Assembly: GCA_946482045.1 (NCBI GenBank)
Contig: CAMLPZ010000001.1
Coordinates: forward strand, 1-62,330
Direction of reading: 5' to 3'
DNA length: 62,330 bases
Origin: an uncultured Asticcacaulis sp.
GTDB lineage: Bacteria; Pseudomonadota; Alphaproteobacteria; Caulobacterales; Caulobacteraceae
Under the pieces are notes generated by a model, which did not search any database, had not been told where the DNA came from, and saw only the letters and a program-made list of their open reading frames with translations. Made by a program: the position numbers and the translations under genes. Shown piece after piece: positions 1 through 8,193 of the stretch. Numbering within the stretch: the stretch's first letter is position 1; each line of letters starts with the position of its first letter.

Positions 1-2153
1 CGCGTGGCGGCGAAACCATCCATGACCGGCATGTTGATGTCCATCAGGATCAGGTCGTAGGGCGCGCGCTGGCAGGCCTGAACCCCGTCATAGCCATTAA
101 TGGCCACGTGGATATCGTGGCCGTAGGGGGTCAGCAGGTTGACGAGCAGGTCCGTCACGGCGTCCTGGTCGTCGACGACCAGGATACGGCCGGGCCGATG
201 CGGAACCGCCACGGGCGCCGCAAACATCTGATGCATGTCTGGCAAGGGAATTTCGAACCAGAATTCGGACCCGTTGCCCGGCGTGCTGTTAACGCCGATC
301 GTTCCGCTCATAAGCTCGACCAGTTGCTTGCAGATCGACAGGCCCAAGCCTGTCCCGCCTGGCATGTCATGGGCGCTGCGATCCACCTGGCTGAAGCGCT
401 CGAACAATCGCGCCTGCCCGGCCTCCGAAATGCCAGGACCGGTATCGCGCACGCTGACATGCAGACGGTCGCCGTCCGGCGAACAGATCTGGGACAGGGT
501 AACGGTGACACCGCCGGTTTCGGTGAACTTTATGGCGTTGCCGACCAGGTTCAGCAACACCTGATGCAGGCGCCCGTCATCGATCAGGACCTGGGGCGCC
601 AGACTGTCAGCACCCTCAACCGTGAGCGTCAGGCCCTTGCCGCTGGCCTGCAACGACAGAAGGTCGACAACTCCCGTAACGACATCAGCGACCGACGCCG
701 GCGCCAGATCAAGCTCCAACTGGCCGGCTTCCAGCTTGGAATGGTCGAGAATATCGTTGATGAGATTTAGCAGCCCCTGCCCGGCGGAATGAATACGCTG
801 ACTGTGGCGGCGCAGATCCTCATTGTCGGCCAGGAGATCGCGCAGAAGAGCGGAAAAACCGATAATGCTGGTCAGCGGTGTGCGCAGTTCGTGGCTCATA
901 TTCGCCAGGAACTGCGCCTTGGCCTCTGCGGCGGCATTAGCCTCGATACTGGCCTGGGCCAGCGCGTCCTCGGTCGCCTTCTGATGCGAAATGTCGCGCA
1001 CGACGTCCTGAAAGGCGACAACTCGCTTGCCCGCCTCGTCGAGAATAGGCGAAGGATGCGCCTCCGCCCAAATAACATGACCATCCTTGTGCATGGCACG
1101 GTACCGGACGCGTAAACCTTCGCCCCAGTTTTTCCCGCGGACATGGGCAGTATAGGCGGCAAAGGTGGCTTCGCAGTCGTCGGGATGGATCACATCCCGG
1201 ACGTTGCGGCCGACCAGGTCCTCCGGCCGGTAACCCAGGATCTTTTCGACCGCCGGGGAGATATATTCAACGCGTCCGGAAAGGTCGAAGATTGTAATGA
1301 TGTCGTTCGATTCGTCCGCCAGCAGCCGATAGCGCGCCTCACTCTGCTCCAGCCGCTCCTGGTTGCGGATAAAGTTGGTCACATCGCGGCAAATACCAAA
1401 CAGGCCGGTAACGCCGCCGCCGGGTGCGCGTTCGCAGATGCCATGCACCTGAACGATGCCGACGTCATCACCGCGCAGGATACGGGCGCGATAGGTAAAA
1501 CTGCCGCCACTGGCCAGGGCGCCATCGATCGCCTGCCGGGCCATGTCGCGGTCGTCCGGATGGTACAGGTCCAGGACATGGTTGAGCGGCGGCGCTTTCA
1601 TCCTGGGGTCCTGCCCATAGATGACATAGACCTCCGGCGACCACTGGACGTCTCCGGTGGCCAGGGCGTAAGACCAGTGACCGACATTGGCGAGTTTTTC
1701 GGCCATCTGCAGGTAATCGCGGTACTGGCGCAGCTCCCGGCGAGCGTTGAGTTGCTCCTGTTCAAATAGCCGGCGTTCGCGCGCGGGAAAGAGCGCAATG
1801 TGGGTCAGGACGGTTGCGCCATGGGCCGTGGCCTGGCGTGCGCTCAAGAGGACGGCGAGGGTCTGGCCGTCGGCAAGCTTCAGGTCCAGCGAAACCTCCT
1901 GGACGCTTCCCGTCAGGGCGAGCTGCGGAGCGACACGCGCCTTGTAGATAAAGAAGGAGGCGCGGGTCAGGAGACTGCCGATATTGGCTTCCTTCAACGC
2001 CTCGGGAGCCAGGCCAACCATTTCATAAAAACTGGAATTGGCACGCACGATACGGCCGGCATCGTCGCAGACGACCAGGCCGCAGGGGCTCAGGTCGAAC
2101 AATTCGGCTGAACTGGCGGCTTCGCCAGCGCGGGCAATGGCGTTCGGGGTCAT
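1..2153 (-). CDS. Hybrid sensor histidine kinase with RsbP-like N-terminal PAS domain (3' end cut by window edge)
   Basis: Translated by eye from the reverse strand; it stays open to base 1, so the C-terminus is missing. Order seen: PAS 1 (about 18-125), PAS 2 (135-245, with YHPDDRD), PAS 3 (260-375, with IHPDD), HisKA with NMSHELRTPL (phospho-His near 420), HATPase with DTGPGIS (near 567) and GGTGLGLS (near 601), then a receiver domain with VVDDQD and LILMDINMP (phospho-Asp near 703). There is no membrane segment, so it is probably cytoplasmic. PAS 1 matches the Bacillus RsbP PAS as I remember it: a PCG start, G-I--AN, then L-DG----VL. The ATG overlaps the stop of the RsbQ-like gene by one base (TGATG), implying translational coupling. 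Inference: the hydrolase and PAS 1 form the input and the kinase is the output. The partner regulator is not visible. Confidence 0.9.
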   Translation of the reverse strand, partial: MTPNAIARAGEAASSAELFDLSPCGLVVCDDAGRIVRANSSFYEMVGLAPEALKEANIGSLLTRASFFIYKARVAPQLALTGSVQEVSLDLKLADGQTLAVLLSARQATAHGATVLTHIALFPARERRLFEQEQLNARRELRQYRDYLQMAEKLANVGHWSYALATGDVQWSPEVYVIYGQDPRMKAPPLNHVLDLYHPDDRDMARQAIDGALASGGSFTYRARILRGDDVGIVQVHGICERAPGGGVTGLFGICRDVTNFIRNQERLEQSEARYRLLADESNDIITIFDLSGRVEYISPAVEKILGYRPEDLVGRNVRDVIHPDDCEATFAAYTAHVRGKNWGEGLRVRYRAMHKDGHVIWAEAHPSPILDEAGKRVVAFQDVVRDISHQKATEDALAQASIEANAAAEAKAQFLANMSHELRTPLTSIIGFSALLRDLLADNEDLRRHSQRIHSAGQGLLNLINDILDHSKLEAGQLELDLAPASVADVVTGVVDLLSLQASGKGLTLTVEGADSLAPQVLIDDGRLHQVLLNLVGNAIKFTETGGVTVTLSQICSPDGDRLHVSVRDTGPGISEAGQARLFERFSQVDRSAHDMPGGTGLGLSICKQLVELMSGTIGVNSTPGNGSEFWFEIPLPDMHQMFAAPVAVPHRPGRILVVDDQDAVTDLLVNLLTPYGHDIHVAINGYDGVQACQRAPYDLILMDINMPVMDGFAAT

Positions 2154-2965
2154 CAGGCGGCCTCTTGTACCCCCTGCCCAAGCCAGGCCAGCATGGCCTG
2201 GCGCACCACCTCAGGATTGCTGAGATGCGGATAGTGGCCGAACGTATCGAGCAGGATACGGTCGCTGCCGCGAATCTGCACCTGCATGAATTCACCAACC
2301 TGCAGTGGCGAAATGATATCGTCACGGCACTGCATGATCAGGGTTGGCGTCGTGACCGCGCTGAGATCGGCGCGATGGTCGGACAGGAAGATGACCTTGG
2401 CGAAGTCGTGCATGATGTCCGGGTCATTGCTGACAAAGTAACTTTCCAGCTCGGCGGTCAGTTCCGGACGATCGGGATTGGCCATGACAAGGGGCGCCAG
2501 ATAGGACGACCAGCCTTGCAGCGACATTTCCAGAAAAGCCAGAAGTTCTTCGATACCCGCGCGATCGAAACCGCCCCGGTAGTCATCGATATTGAGATAG
2601 CAGGGTGATGAGCCCAGCGTCATGATGCGGCGGAACAGGTCGGGCCGCTTGCTGGCGGCCAGAAGCGTGATCATCCCGCCGACGCTGTGGCCGATCGCAT
2701 CGACGCCGGTGAGTTCACAGGTTTCCAAAATCTCGATAAAATCGTCGGCATAGGCGTACAGCGTCGCATACCGGGCGCGGCTGTAGGCGTTGAGGTCCGA
2801 CTTGCCCGAACCGACATGATCGAAAGTCACGACCTTGCGGCTCGCCTCGAAATGCCCGGCAATATGACGCCACATGGTCTGGTCACAACCATAGCCATGG
2901 AGGAATACAAGCGGCCGGTCGCCGGAACCGCTTATATTTACAGCATTTCGTTTGAGGACAGACAT
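2153..2965 (-). CDS. RsbQ-like alpha/beta hydrolase (KAI2/D14 superfamily sensor partner)
   Basis: A 270-residue alpha/beta hydrolase closely resembling Bacillus RsbQ: HGYGCDQTMW, FDHVGSGKSDL, GHSVGG, GSSPCYLN, QCRDDIISP and GHYPHLSNP are all RsbQ-type signatures. In the numbering from the upstream GTG, the predicted triad is Ser106, Asp228 and His256. RsbQ binds a small ligand and activates the PAS domain of RsbP; plant karrikin and strigolactone receptors share the fold. The ATG at 2965 is chosen because RsbQ homology begins there (MSVLKRNAV); a GTG at 3001 would add 12 residues. The gene ends in TGATG, coupling it to the PAS-kinase. It is cytoplasmic, with no signal peptide. The family call is firm; the ligand is unknown. 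Confidence 0.9.
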   Translation of the reverse strand: MSVLKRNAVNISGSGDRPLVFLHGYGCDQTMWRHIAGHFEASRKVVTFDHVGSGKSDLNAYSRARYATLYAYADDFIEILETCELTGVDAIGHSVGGMITLLAASKRPDLFRRIMTLGSSPCYLNIDDYRGGFDRAGIEELLAFLEMSLQGWSSYLAPLVMANPDRPELTAELESYFVSNDPDIMHDFAKVIFLSDHRADLSAVTTPTLIMQCRDDIISPLQVGEFMQVQIRGSDRILLDTFGHYPHLSNPEVVRQAMLAWLGQGVQEAA

Positions 2966-3047
2966 AAGCGATACACCGGGAGGCCAGGCGTATCTTGCCA
3001 CTTCAGGGTTATGATCCTCTTAAAGCCCGCGAATCTTATACCTTAAC

Positions 3048-3059
3048 GCAAACGTTTGC
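3048..3059. promoter_or_regulatory. LacI-type operator palindrome upstream of the RsbQ-kinase pair
   Basis: GCAAACGTTTGC is a perfect 12-bp palindrome with the central CG and GCAAAC arms typical of LacI/GalR-family operators. It lies about 80 bp upstream of the hydrolase start and just past the stop of the GntR gene. Its position fits repression or activation of the hydrolase-kinase operon by a carbohydrate-responsive LacI protein, none of which is encoded in this window. Confidence 0.45.
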
Positions 3060-3061
3060 CA

Positions 3062-3850
3062 TTAATAGCCTGTCCGCCGGGACAAGGCGTTACGCTTGTC
3101 CCGCAGCTTCTGACGCAGGGTTTCCATCTCGGCCGTTTCGGTCGCCACCAGCAGGTATTCGCGCACCTGCTCCAGGTGATGGCGCATGGCGGCGCGCGCG
3201 GCCGACGGGTCACGGCTGGCAAGGGCCTTGACAATCCGGCGGTGTTCTTCGATGCGCGCCTCCCGGCCGCCGCCCTGTGCACGGGTCATGATCTGCGATG
3301 CCAAAGGCGAGCGCGTGCGCAGGTTCCACAGGTGATCGATCGTGTCGATCAGGGCGCCGTTGTCGGTAACGCCTGCCAGATAGTCATGAAATTCGCGGTC
3401 GGCTTGCTCGCATTCAGCTTCATCGCCAGTAACCATGCGCTCTATCAGGGCCTCGAGTGCGGCGATATCCGCGTCCGTCACCGCCGCGGCGGCCACGGCA
3501 GCGGTTTCACCTTCGATAATAATTCGCGCCTCGATCAGTTCGAAGGCACCGACGTCGAGATCGCGCGGGGAGTTTGGCTCGCCGCTATTGCCGTTGACTT
3601 CAGGCTCGATGACATAGATGCCGGAGCCATGGCGGATTTCGACAACGCCATAGATTTCCAGAGCAATCATGGCTTCACGGACGGTTGGGCGGCTGACCTC
3701 GAAGGTTTCGGCCAATTCGCGTTCCGCCGGCAGCTTGTCGCCGACCGCATAGGTTCCGTTGCGGATGGCTTCCACGAGTTCATCGGCGACGCGACGATAG
3801 AGGCGGACAGTCTTGTTGGACGTAAGATGCATGGTATCGCAGCGGGACAT
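3062..3850 (-). CDS. GntR-family (FadR/FCD, UxuR/ExuR-like) transcriptional regulator
   Basis: The N-terminal winged helix-turn-helix carries the GntR pattern: VADELVEAIRNGTYAVGDKL, PAERELAETFEVSRPTVREA, then GVVEIRHGSGIYV. The rest is an all-helical FCD ligand domain, with LIEARIIIEGETAAVAA and the metal-site region EHRRIVKALASRDPSAARAAMRHHL. FCD GntR proteins such as UxuR and ExuR respond to hexuronates or their breakdown products. The gene lies about 100 bp downstream of the alpha-glucuronidase gene on the same strand, which supports control of glucuronate-yielding enzymes. Start taken as ATG 3850 with GGAGAA about 10 nt upstream; a TTG at 3871 and an ATG at 3832 are alternatives. Family is certain, effector is inferred. 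Confidence 0.88.
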   Translation of the reverse strand: MSRCDTMHLTSNKTVRLYRRVADELVEAIRNGTYAVGDKLPAERELAETFEVSRPTVREAMIALEIYGVVEIRHGSGIYVIEPEVNGNSGEPNSPRDLDVGAFELIEARIIIEGETAAVAAAAVTDADIAALEALIERMVTGDEAECEQADREFHDYLAGVTDNGALIDTIDHLWNLRTRSPLASQIMTRAQGGGREARIEEHRRIVKALASRDPSAARAAMRHHLEQVREYLLVATETAEMETLRQKLRDKRNALSRRTGY

Positions 3851-3908
3851 CGACCGAAAGTTCTCCGGCAAGGTCCCGAATCCCGCCAGATGGGAGATAT
3901 CTAATCGA

Positions 3909-3921
3909 TTTGTCGTATCAA
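3909..3921. promoter_or_regulatory. Candidate GntR/UxuR-type operator in front of the gntR gene
   Basis: TTTGTCGTATCAA shares the frame TT-x-GTC-x-x-ATCAA with the site upstream of the alpha-glucuronidase gene (6153-6165). It lies about 60 bp upstream of the regulator start, as expected for autoregulation. As a palindrome it is imperfect (two mismatched pairs). Confidence 0.35.
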
Positions 3922-3951
3922 TAGCAAGTTAGCCAGGCCGGTAGGCCTTTC

Positions 3952-6099
3952 TCAGCCCCGGCCCGGTGCGTATGGAAATTCCAGCGACATATAGTATTCG
4001 AGCGTCTTTTCCGGTTCCGCCTCGCCCGCCGGCAGGGCCCGGCCCGACTTAGACCGGAACCACGCGATCGATGCGTCGCGCCACCACTTGGCTTCCTTTT
4101 CCTGAATCACCAGGTTCGACGACACGGCGCGGAACCGCTCCGGATCGACGTAAGCTTCCAAGCCCGACCATGTCCGCCGCATCCCGCCGACTTCCTTCAC
4201 ACCCTCGCCATAGGTGACGACGAGGGTGTCCCACAGGGTGCGGCCGTCAGGCATTGTCCAGGTCCACGGCACATGGTGAAACCAAAGAAGATCCTTCGAA
4301 GCTGTCTTTTTCGGGTCGAGCCATTGTTTGGCGGCGCCGGGCGCATATTGCGCCAGGGCATTGCTGCCGGTTCTGGTCCGGTCGAAGCCAATCCCCTTGG
4401 CGTCGGCCTTGGCGTAGTAGCACGGGTTCCACTCGGGCCGGCTAAGATCGCAAACCCAGGGTCCCGGCCCATAGTGGTGCCCTGTCGCCATCTGGTGATG
4501 CAGCCCCAAGGGCGTCATGTACTTCACCACCGTTTCGCGTGACGCCATCATCATGTCGACCACCGGCGCGACAAAGTCCGGGTCAGTGTTCCAGGTCATC
4601 CTGGCCCAGTCGGCGGCAATGTCGCGGCTTGAGGCGTCCGGGTTCCACGCCAGCCGGCCGAAACCGTACCAGTCGGCCTGGTTGAAGTCCGATCCCGTCC
4701 AGTCGCGATCGTCGCCAATATTGGACACGCCCGCCATGCCGGTAAGGGGCGTGGCCCGCAGTACATCGGCGACGGTCATGCGCTGACTTTTGCCCCTGCC
4801 CCGATGGGTATCGGCATCCAGCACCTCTTCGTAGAGCGCCGTGGAATAGACCAGGTGCGTCGCCTGGCCCAGGTATTCCTTGGTCAGTTGCACTTCCAGC
4901 ATCTGGTTGGTCTTCGGCATGGCGCCGAACAAGGGATGAAAGGGCTCGCGCGGCTGGAAGTCGATGGCGCCGTTCTTGATCTGCAGCAGGACGTTGGGCG
5001 CGAACGTGCCGTCCAGCGGCTGAAGCTCGGTATAGGCCTGCTTGGCGCGGTCATCGGCGTCATGCTCGGAATAGATGAAGGCGCGCCACATGACGATACC
5101 ACCATGCGGCTTCAACGCTTCGGCCAGCATGTTGGCGCCCTCGGCGTGGCTGCGCTTGTAGTCGCCCGGCCCAGGCTGGCCTTCGGAATTAGCCTTCACG
5201 AGGAAGCCTCCGAAGTCCGGAATGGCGGCGTAGATTTCGTCGGCCTTGGTCTTCCACCACGCCTTGACGCAAGAGTCGAGCGGATCTGCGGTTGGGCAGC
5301 CTTTCAATTCTATTGGCGCTGAAAACCGCGCCGACAGGTAGACTTTCATGCCGTACGGCCTCAACACATCGGCAATGGCCGCAGTCCTGGCAAGATAGGG
5401 CGCAGTAAGGCTGATCGCTTTGGAATTGACGTTGTTGAGTACCGCGCCATTGATGCCGACCGAGGCATTGGCACGGGCATAGTCGGTATAGCGCGGATCG
5501 ACCAGGTCGGGCAGACGCCACCAATCCCAGATCGAGTCCCCAGCGTAGCCGCGCTCGACATGGCCGTCGAGATTGTCCCAGTGGTTGAGCACCCGTACCT
5601 GAAGCTTCGGCGCATCCGTGATGTCGAGCCTGGCCACATCCTGGCGCGTCTGGATCAGGCTCAAATAGCGAAAGGCGCCGTAGAGGACGCCAGCATCGCT
5701 ATTGGCGGCAATGACCGTGACGTTGTGACCGTCGATCGTCGCCGAACGGATCAGGTAGCCTTCCTTGCCCAGTTTCGCCAGCGGCAAATTCAGGTTGCGG
5801 ACAATCGCGGAACCGGCCGGCGTGCCCAGCACGATGGCGCCATCCGTGGCCGCGCCGCCTACAGGTACATCCCCGCCCAGAAGACCTTTCAATCCACGCT
5901 GCAGTTCGACCTCGGCGGCATCGAGCGTCGCCCCGTCCCCGCCGACTATCGCCTTCGCCAGCGGCAGGTAGCGTGCCTGCGCCTCGGCCTCGACCGGCCG
6001 ATACCGCAACCAAAGGTCATAGCCGTCCTCGGCAAGGGCGGGCACTCCAGATACCAGCGACATGACCAGGGATAACCCGGCAAGGGGACCAAACCGCAT
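3952..6099 (-). CDS. aguA: GH67 alpha-glucuronidase
   Basis: About 715 residues from ATG 6099, with a signal peptide (MRFGPLAGLSL to PALAED); an in-frame ATG at 6150 would add 17 residues ahead of it. Family hallmarks seen: GYDLWLRY near the N-terminus, LNHWDNLDGHVERGYAG, and WWRLPDLVDPRY. The predicted general acid is Glu306 in KANSEGQPGPGDY, and the predicted base pair is Asp380 in NGAIDFQP and Glu408 in TKEYLGQ. GH67 enzymes remove 4-O-methyl-glucuronic acid from the non-reducing end of xylo-oligosaccharides; the signal peptide points to the periplasm. The GntR/FCD regulator follows on the same strand, and a UxuR-like operator lies upstream. Length and motifs are typical of the family; confidence is high. 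Confidence 0.95.
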   Translation of the reverse strand: MRFGPLAGLSLVMSLVSGVPALAEDGYDLWLRYRPVEAEAQARYLPLAKAIVGGDGATLDAAEVELQRGLKGLLGGDVPVGGAATDGAIVLGTPAGSAIVRNLNLPLAKLGKEGYLIRSATIDGHNVTVIAANSDAGVLYGAFRYLSLIQTRQDVARLDITDAPKLQVRVLNHWDNLDGHVERGYAGDSIWDWWRLPDLVDPRYTDYARANASVGINGAVLNNVNSKAISLTAPYLARTAAIADVLRPYGMKVYLSARFSAPIELKGCPTADPLDSCVKAWWKTKADEIYAAIPDFGGFLVKANSEGQPGPGDYKRSHAEGANMLAEALKPHGGIVMWRAFIYSEHDADDRAKQAYTELQPLDGTFAPNVLLQIKNGAIDFQPREPFHPLFGAMPKTNQMLEVQLTKEYLGQATHLVYSTALYEEVLDADTHRGRGKSQRMTVADVLRATPLTGMAGVSNIGDDRDWTGSDFNQADWYGFGRLAWNPDASSRDIAADWARMTWNTDPDFVAPVVDMMMASRETVVKYMTPLGLHHQMATGHHYGPGPWVCDLSRPEWNPCYYAKADAKGIGFDRTRTGSNALAQYAPGAAKQWLDPKKTASKDLLWFHHVPWTWTMPDGRTLWDTLVVTYGEGVKEVGGMRRTWSGLEAYVDPERFRAVSSNLVIQEKEAKWWRDASIAWFRSKSGRALPAGEAEPEKTLEYYMSLEFPYAPGRG

Positions 6100-6152
6100 G
6101 AAAAGCCTTCCAGGGTGTTTTGCTTCCGGCGCGTCAGACCATAACGGCAAAA

Positions 6153-6165
6153 TTGGTCAGATCAA
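6153..6165. promoter_or_regulatory. Candidate UxuR/ExuR-type operator upstream of aguA
   Basis: TTGGTCAGATCAA is a 13-bp near-palindrome (one mismatched pair) preceded by AAA, close to the AATTGGT...ACCAATT type of site bound by FCD GntR proteins of hexuronate metabolism. It lies 54 bp upstream of the aguA ATG at 6099. A related site lies in front of the gntR gene. Confidence 0.45.
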
Positions 6166-6224
6166 GCGTCGTGTTAGCGATATCAGATCGTGAATTTCAC
6201 ATGGACTAATCAATAACTTAAGGC

Positions 6225-6241
6225 GGAATCGCATCGATTCC
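6225..6241. promoter_or_regulatory. Perfect 7-3-7 palindrome upstream of the TBDR-YfiR-kinase operon
   Basis: GGAATCG-CAT-CGATTCC is a perfect inverted repeat ending 27 bp before the TBDR start. The position suits an operator over the promoter or leader of the receptor operon. It is too short and has no U-run, so it is not a terminator. The regulator is unknown. Confidence 0.4.
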
Positions 6242-6268
6242 TTATATTCTCACCGCAATATAGACAGA

Positions 6269-8191
6269 ATGGGGCCTAAATCGTCACGCCTGTCGCTTCG
6301 TACACGCCTTCGCTGCGGAGTCTTTGCTGCTATCGGCTGTGCATGGCTGAGCGCCAATACCGCCTGTGCGGCTGACGTGCCTACGTCTATTGAAGACCTG
6401 CGCAATATGTCGATCGAGGATCTCGCCGGCCTCGAAGTCACCTCGGTATCGAAGCGGCCTGAAGCCTTGAGCGCGGCGCCGGCGGCCGTCTATATCATCA
6501 CGGCCGAAGACATCCGTCGTTCGGGCGTGACCAGCCTGCCGGAAATCCTGCGCCTGGCGCCCAATCTCGAAGTCGCGCGCATCAACGCTTATAACTGGAC
6601 CGTCACCGCGCGCGGTTTCAATTCGCCTGAAACCGCCAATAAGCTGCTGGTCCTGATCGACGGCCGCAGCGTTTATGAGCCGATCGGCTCAGGGATTCCG
6701 TGGCCCCAGGTCAATGTCGCGCCAGACAATATTGTCCGCATCGAAGTCATCAGTGGCCCAGGCGGGACGATGTGGGGCGCCAATGCGGTCAATGGCGTCA
6801 TCAATGTCATCACGCGTGATGCCGCCTCGACGCAGGGCTTGGTGGCGCGCGCCACGGCGGGCGTCTACAAACGCAGCCTGACGCTTGGCTATGGCGGGAA
6901 ACTGTCGGAGACAACCAGCTACCGGGTATTCGCCGACGGTTTCCGCGTCGGCGAAACCGAAGCCCTCGCCGCCGGCGCACCCTCCGACGCCGTCCACGGC
7001 GTCCATGGCGGCTTTCGAATCGACAATGAACACGGCACACGCCGCTGGTCGTTCAGAGGTAATGCCTACAGCAACGCGATCCGCAACGACCGTGGCGATT
7101 TCAGCGGCTATGACCTCAACGCGGACTGGTCGCGGCAGCTCGACAGCGGCTCGACCCTCACCATCTCTGGGTATTTTGATCATAACGGAAGCGACAGCCC
7201 CACGGTGCGCGAACGTCGCTACACCCTCAATCTCGACGTCCAGTATGCCATGGCGCAAAAGGGGCGGCACCGTATCGTCTGGGGCGGAGAACTGCGCAAC
7301 TGGTGGGAAAACTTCACATCCTATAACGCCTTTCACTTCGCCGATCCGGAGACGACTATCGCGCTCGGTTCGGTGTTCGTCCAGGACGAGATCGCGCTTA
7401 AATCCAACCTTAACCTGACGCTGGGCATCAAAGCCGAATACAATTCCTATTCCGGCTTCGACTGGCTTCCCAGCGCACGCATCGCCTGGCAGCCCGACGG
7501 CAACAGCCTGGCCTGGGCGGCATTGTCGCGCGCGGTACGCACCCCCAACCGGATCGAACGCGAACTTGAGGCGCCTGGTTTCCTTATACCGTCGCCCGAC
7601 TACAAATCGGAAGTCCTCACGGCGCTCGAGGCCGGCTGGCGCTCCAGTCCCATGGAGCGGATGTCCTACTCGCTGTCGGCATATTACAATGTTTATGACG
7701 ACCTGCGCACCGCCGGCATAACGCCAGTGACCATACTGCCCCTGGTGCTGCAGAATGGGGCCCGCGGCACGACCTACGGCCTGGAAGGCTGGGGCCGGTA
7801 TGAAATGGCGCCGGGATGGCGGATCAGCGCCGGTTTCAACCTGCTGCACAAGGATTTCGAACTCAAGCCCGGATTTGCGTTCGACGCCTATGGCACCTTC
7901 TTCGGCCAGGACCCATCCTACCAGGCTCAGATCCGGTCGGAATGGAACATCACCGACACGGTCGAACTGGATGCCTGGCTACGGTCCGTCGGAGCCATCG
8001 ATACCGCGCCGGTGCCGGGATATACCGAATTGAACCTGCGCGCCGGTTGGCGCCTCCGCGACAATCTCGAACTGTCGCTCAACGGCGTCAACCTGCTCAA
8101 TCCGCGCCATCTGGAAGTCTATGACCCCTCCGCGTACGAACCGCGCTATATCGGCCGATCGGTCTTTCTCTCGCTGCGTTACGGGTTCTGA
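6269..8191 (+). CDS. TonB-dependent receptor heading a YfiR-kinase operon
   Basis: 640 residues with a signal peptide (GVFAAIGCAWLSANTACAA). The N-terminus reads SIEDLRNMSIEDLAGLEVTS, followed by SKRPEALSAAPAAVYIITAEDIRRSG: a TonB-box region and plug start of the CirA/BtuB class. The plug continues with LPEILRLAPNLEVARINAYNWTVTARGFN, LLVLIDGRSVYEP and GGTMWGANAVNGVINVITRD. The barrel ends in FLSLRYGF with a terminal Phe. Its short size (no carbohydrate-type loops) suggests a small ligand such as a metal chelate or cofactor. The stop is 2 bp before the YfiR-like gene, which in turn overlaps the kinase gene. No Shine-Dalgarno is obvious before ATG 6269. The ligand cannot be read from sequence. 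Confidence 0.92.
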   Translation: MGPKSSRLSLRTRLRCGVFAAIGCAWLSANTACAADVPTSIEDLRNMSIEDLAGLEVTSVSKRPEALSAAPAAVYIITAEDIRRSGVTSLPEILRLAPNLEVARINAYNWTVTARGFNSPETANKLLVLIDGRSVYEPIGSGIPWPQVNVAPDNIVRIEVISGPGGTMWGANAVNGVINVITRDAASTQGLVARATAGVYKRSLTLGYGGKLSETTSYRVFADGFRVGETEALAAGAPSDAVHGVHGGFRIDNEHGTRRWSFRGNAYSNAIRNDRGDFSGYDLNADWSRQLDSGSTLTISGYFDHNGSDSPTVRERRYTLNLDVQYAMAQKGRHRIVWGGELRNWWENFTSYNAFHFADPETTIALGSVFVQDEIALKSNLNLTLGIKAEYNSYSGFDWLPSARIAWQPDGNSLAWAALSRAVRTPNRIERELEAPGFLIPSPDYKSEVLTALEAGWRSSPMERMSYSLSAYYNVYDDLRTAGITPVTILPLVLQNGARGTTYGLEGWGRYEMAPGWRISAGFNLLHKDFELKPGFAFDAYGTFFGQDPSYQAQIRSEWNITDTVELDAWLRSVGAIDTAPVPGYTELNLRAGWRLRDNLELSLNGVNLLNPRHLEVYDPSAYEPRYIGRSVFLSLRYGF

Positions 8192-8193
8192 CC

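Noticed and set aside
6689..7849. 386-codon minus-strand frame within the TBDR at 6269-8191
   Set aside because: It is an antisense shadow of a clear receptor; it lacks any domain pattern.
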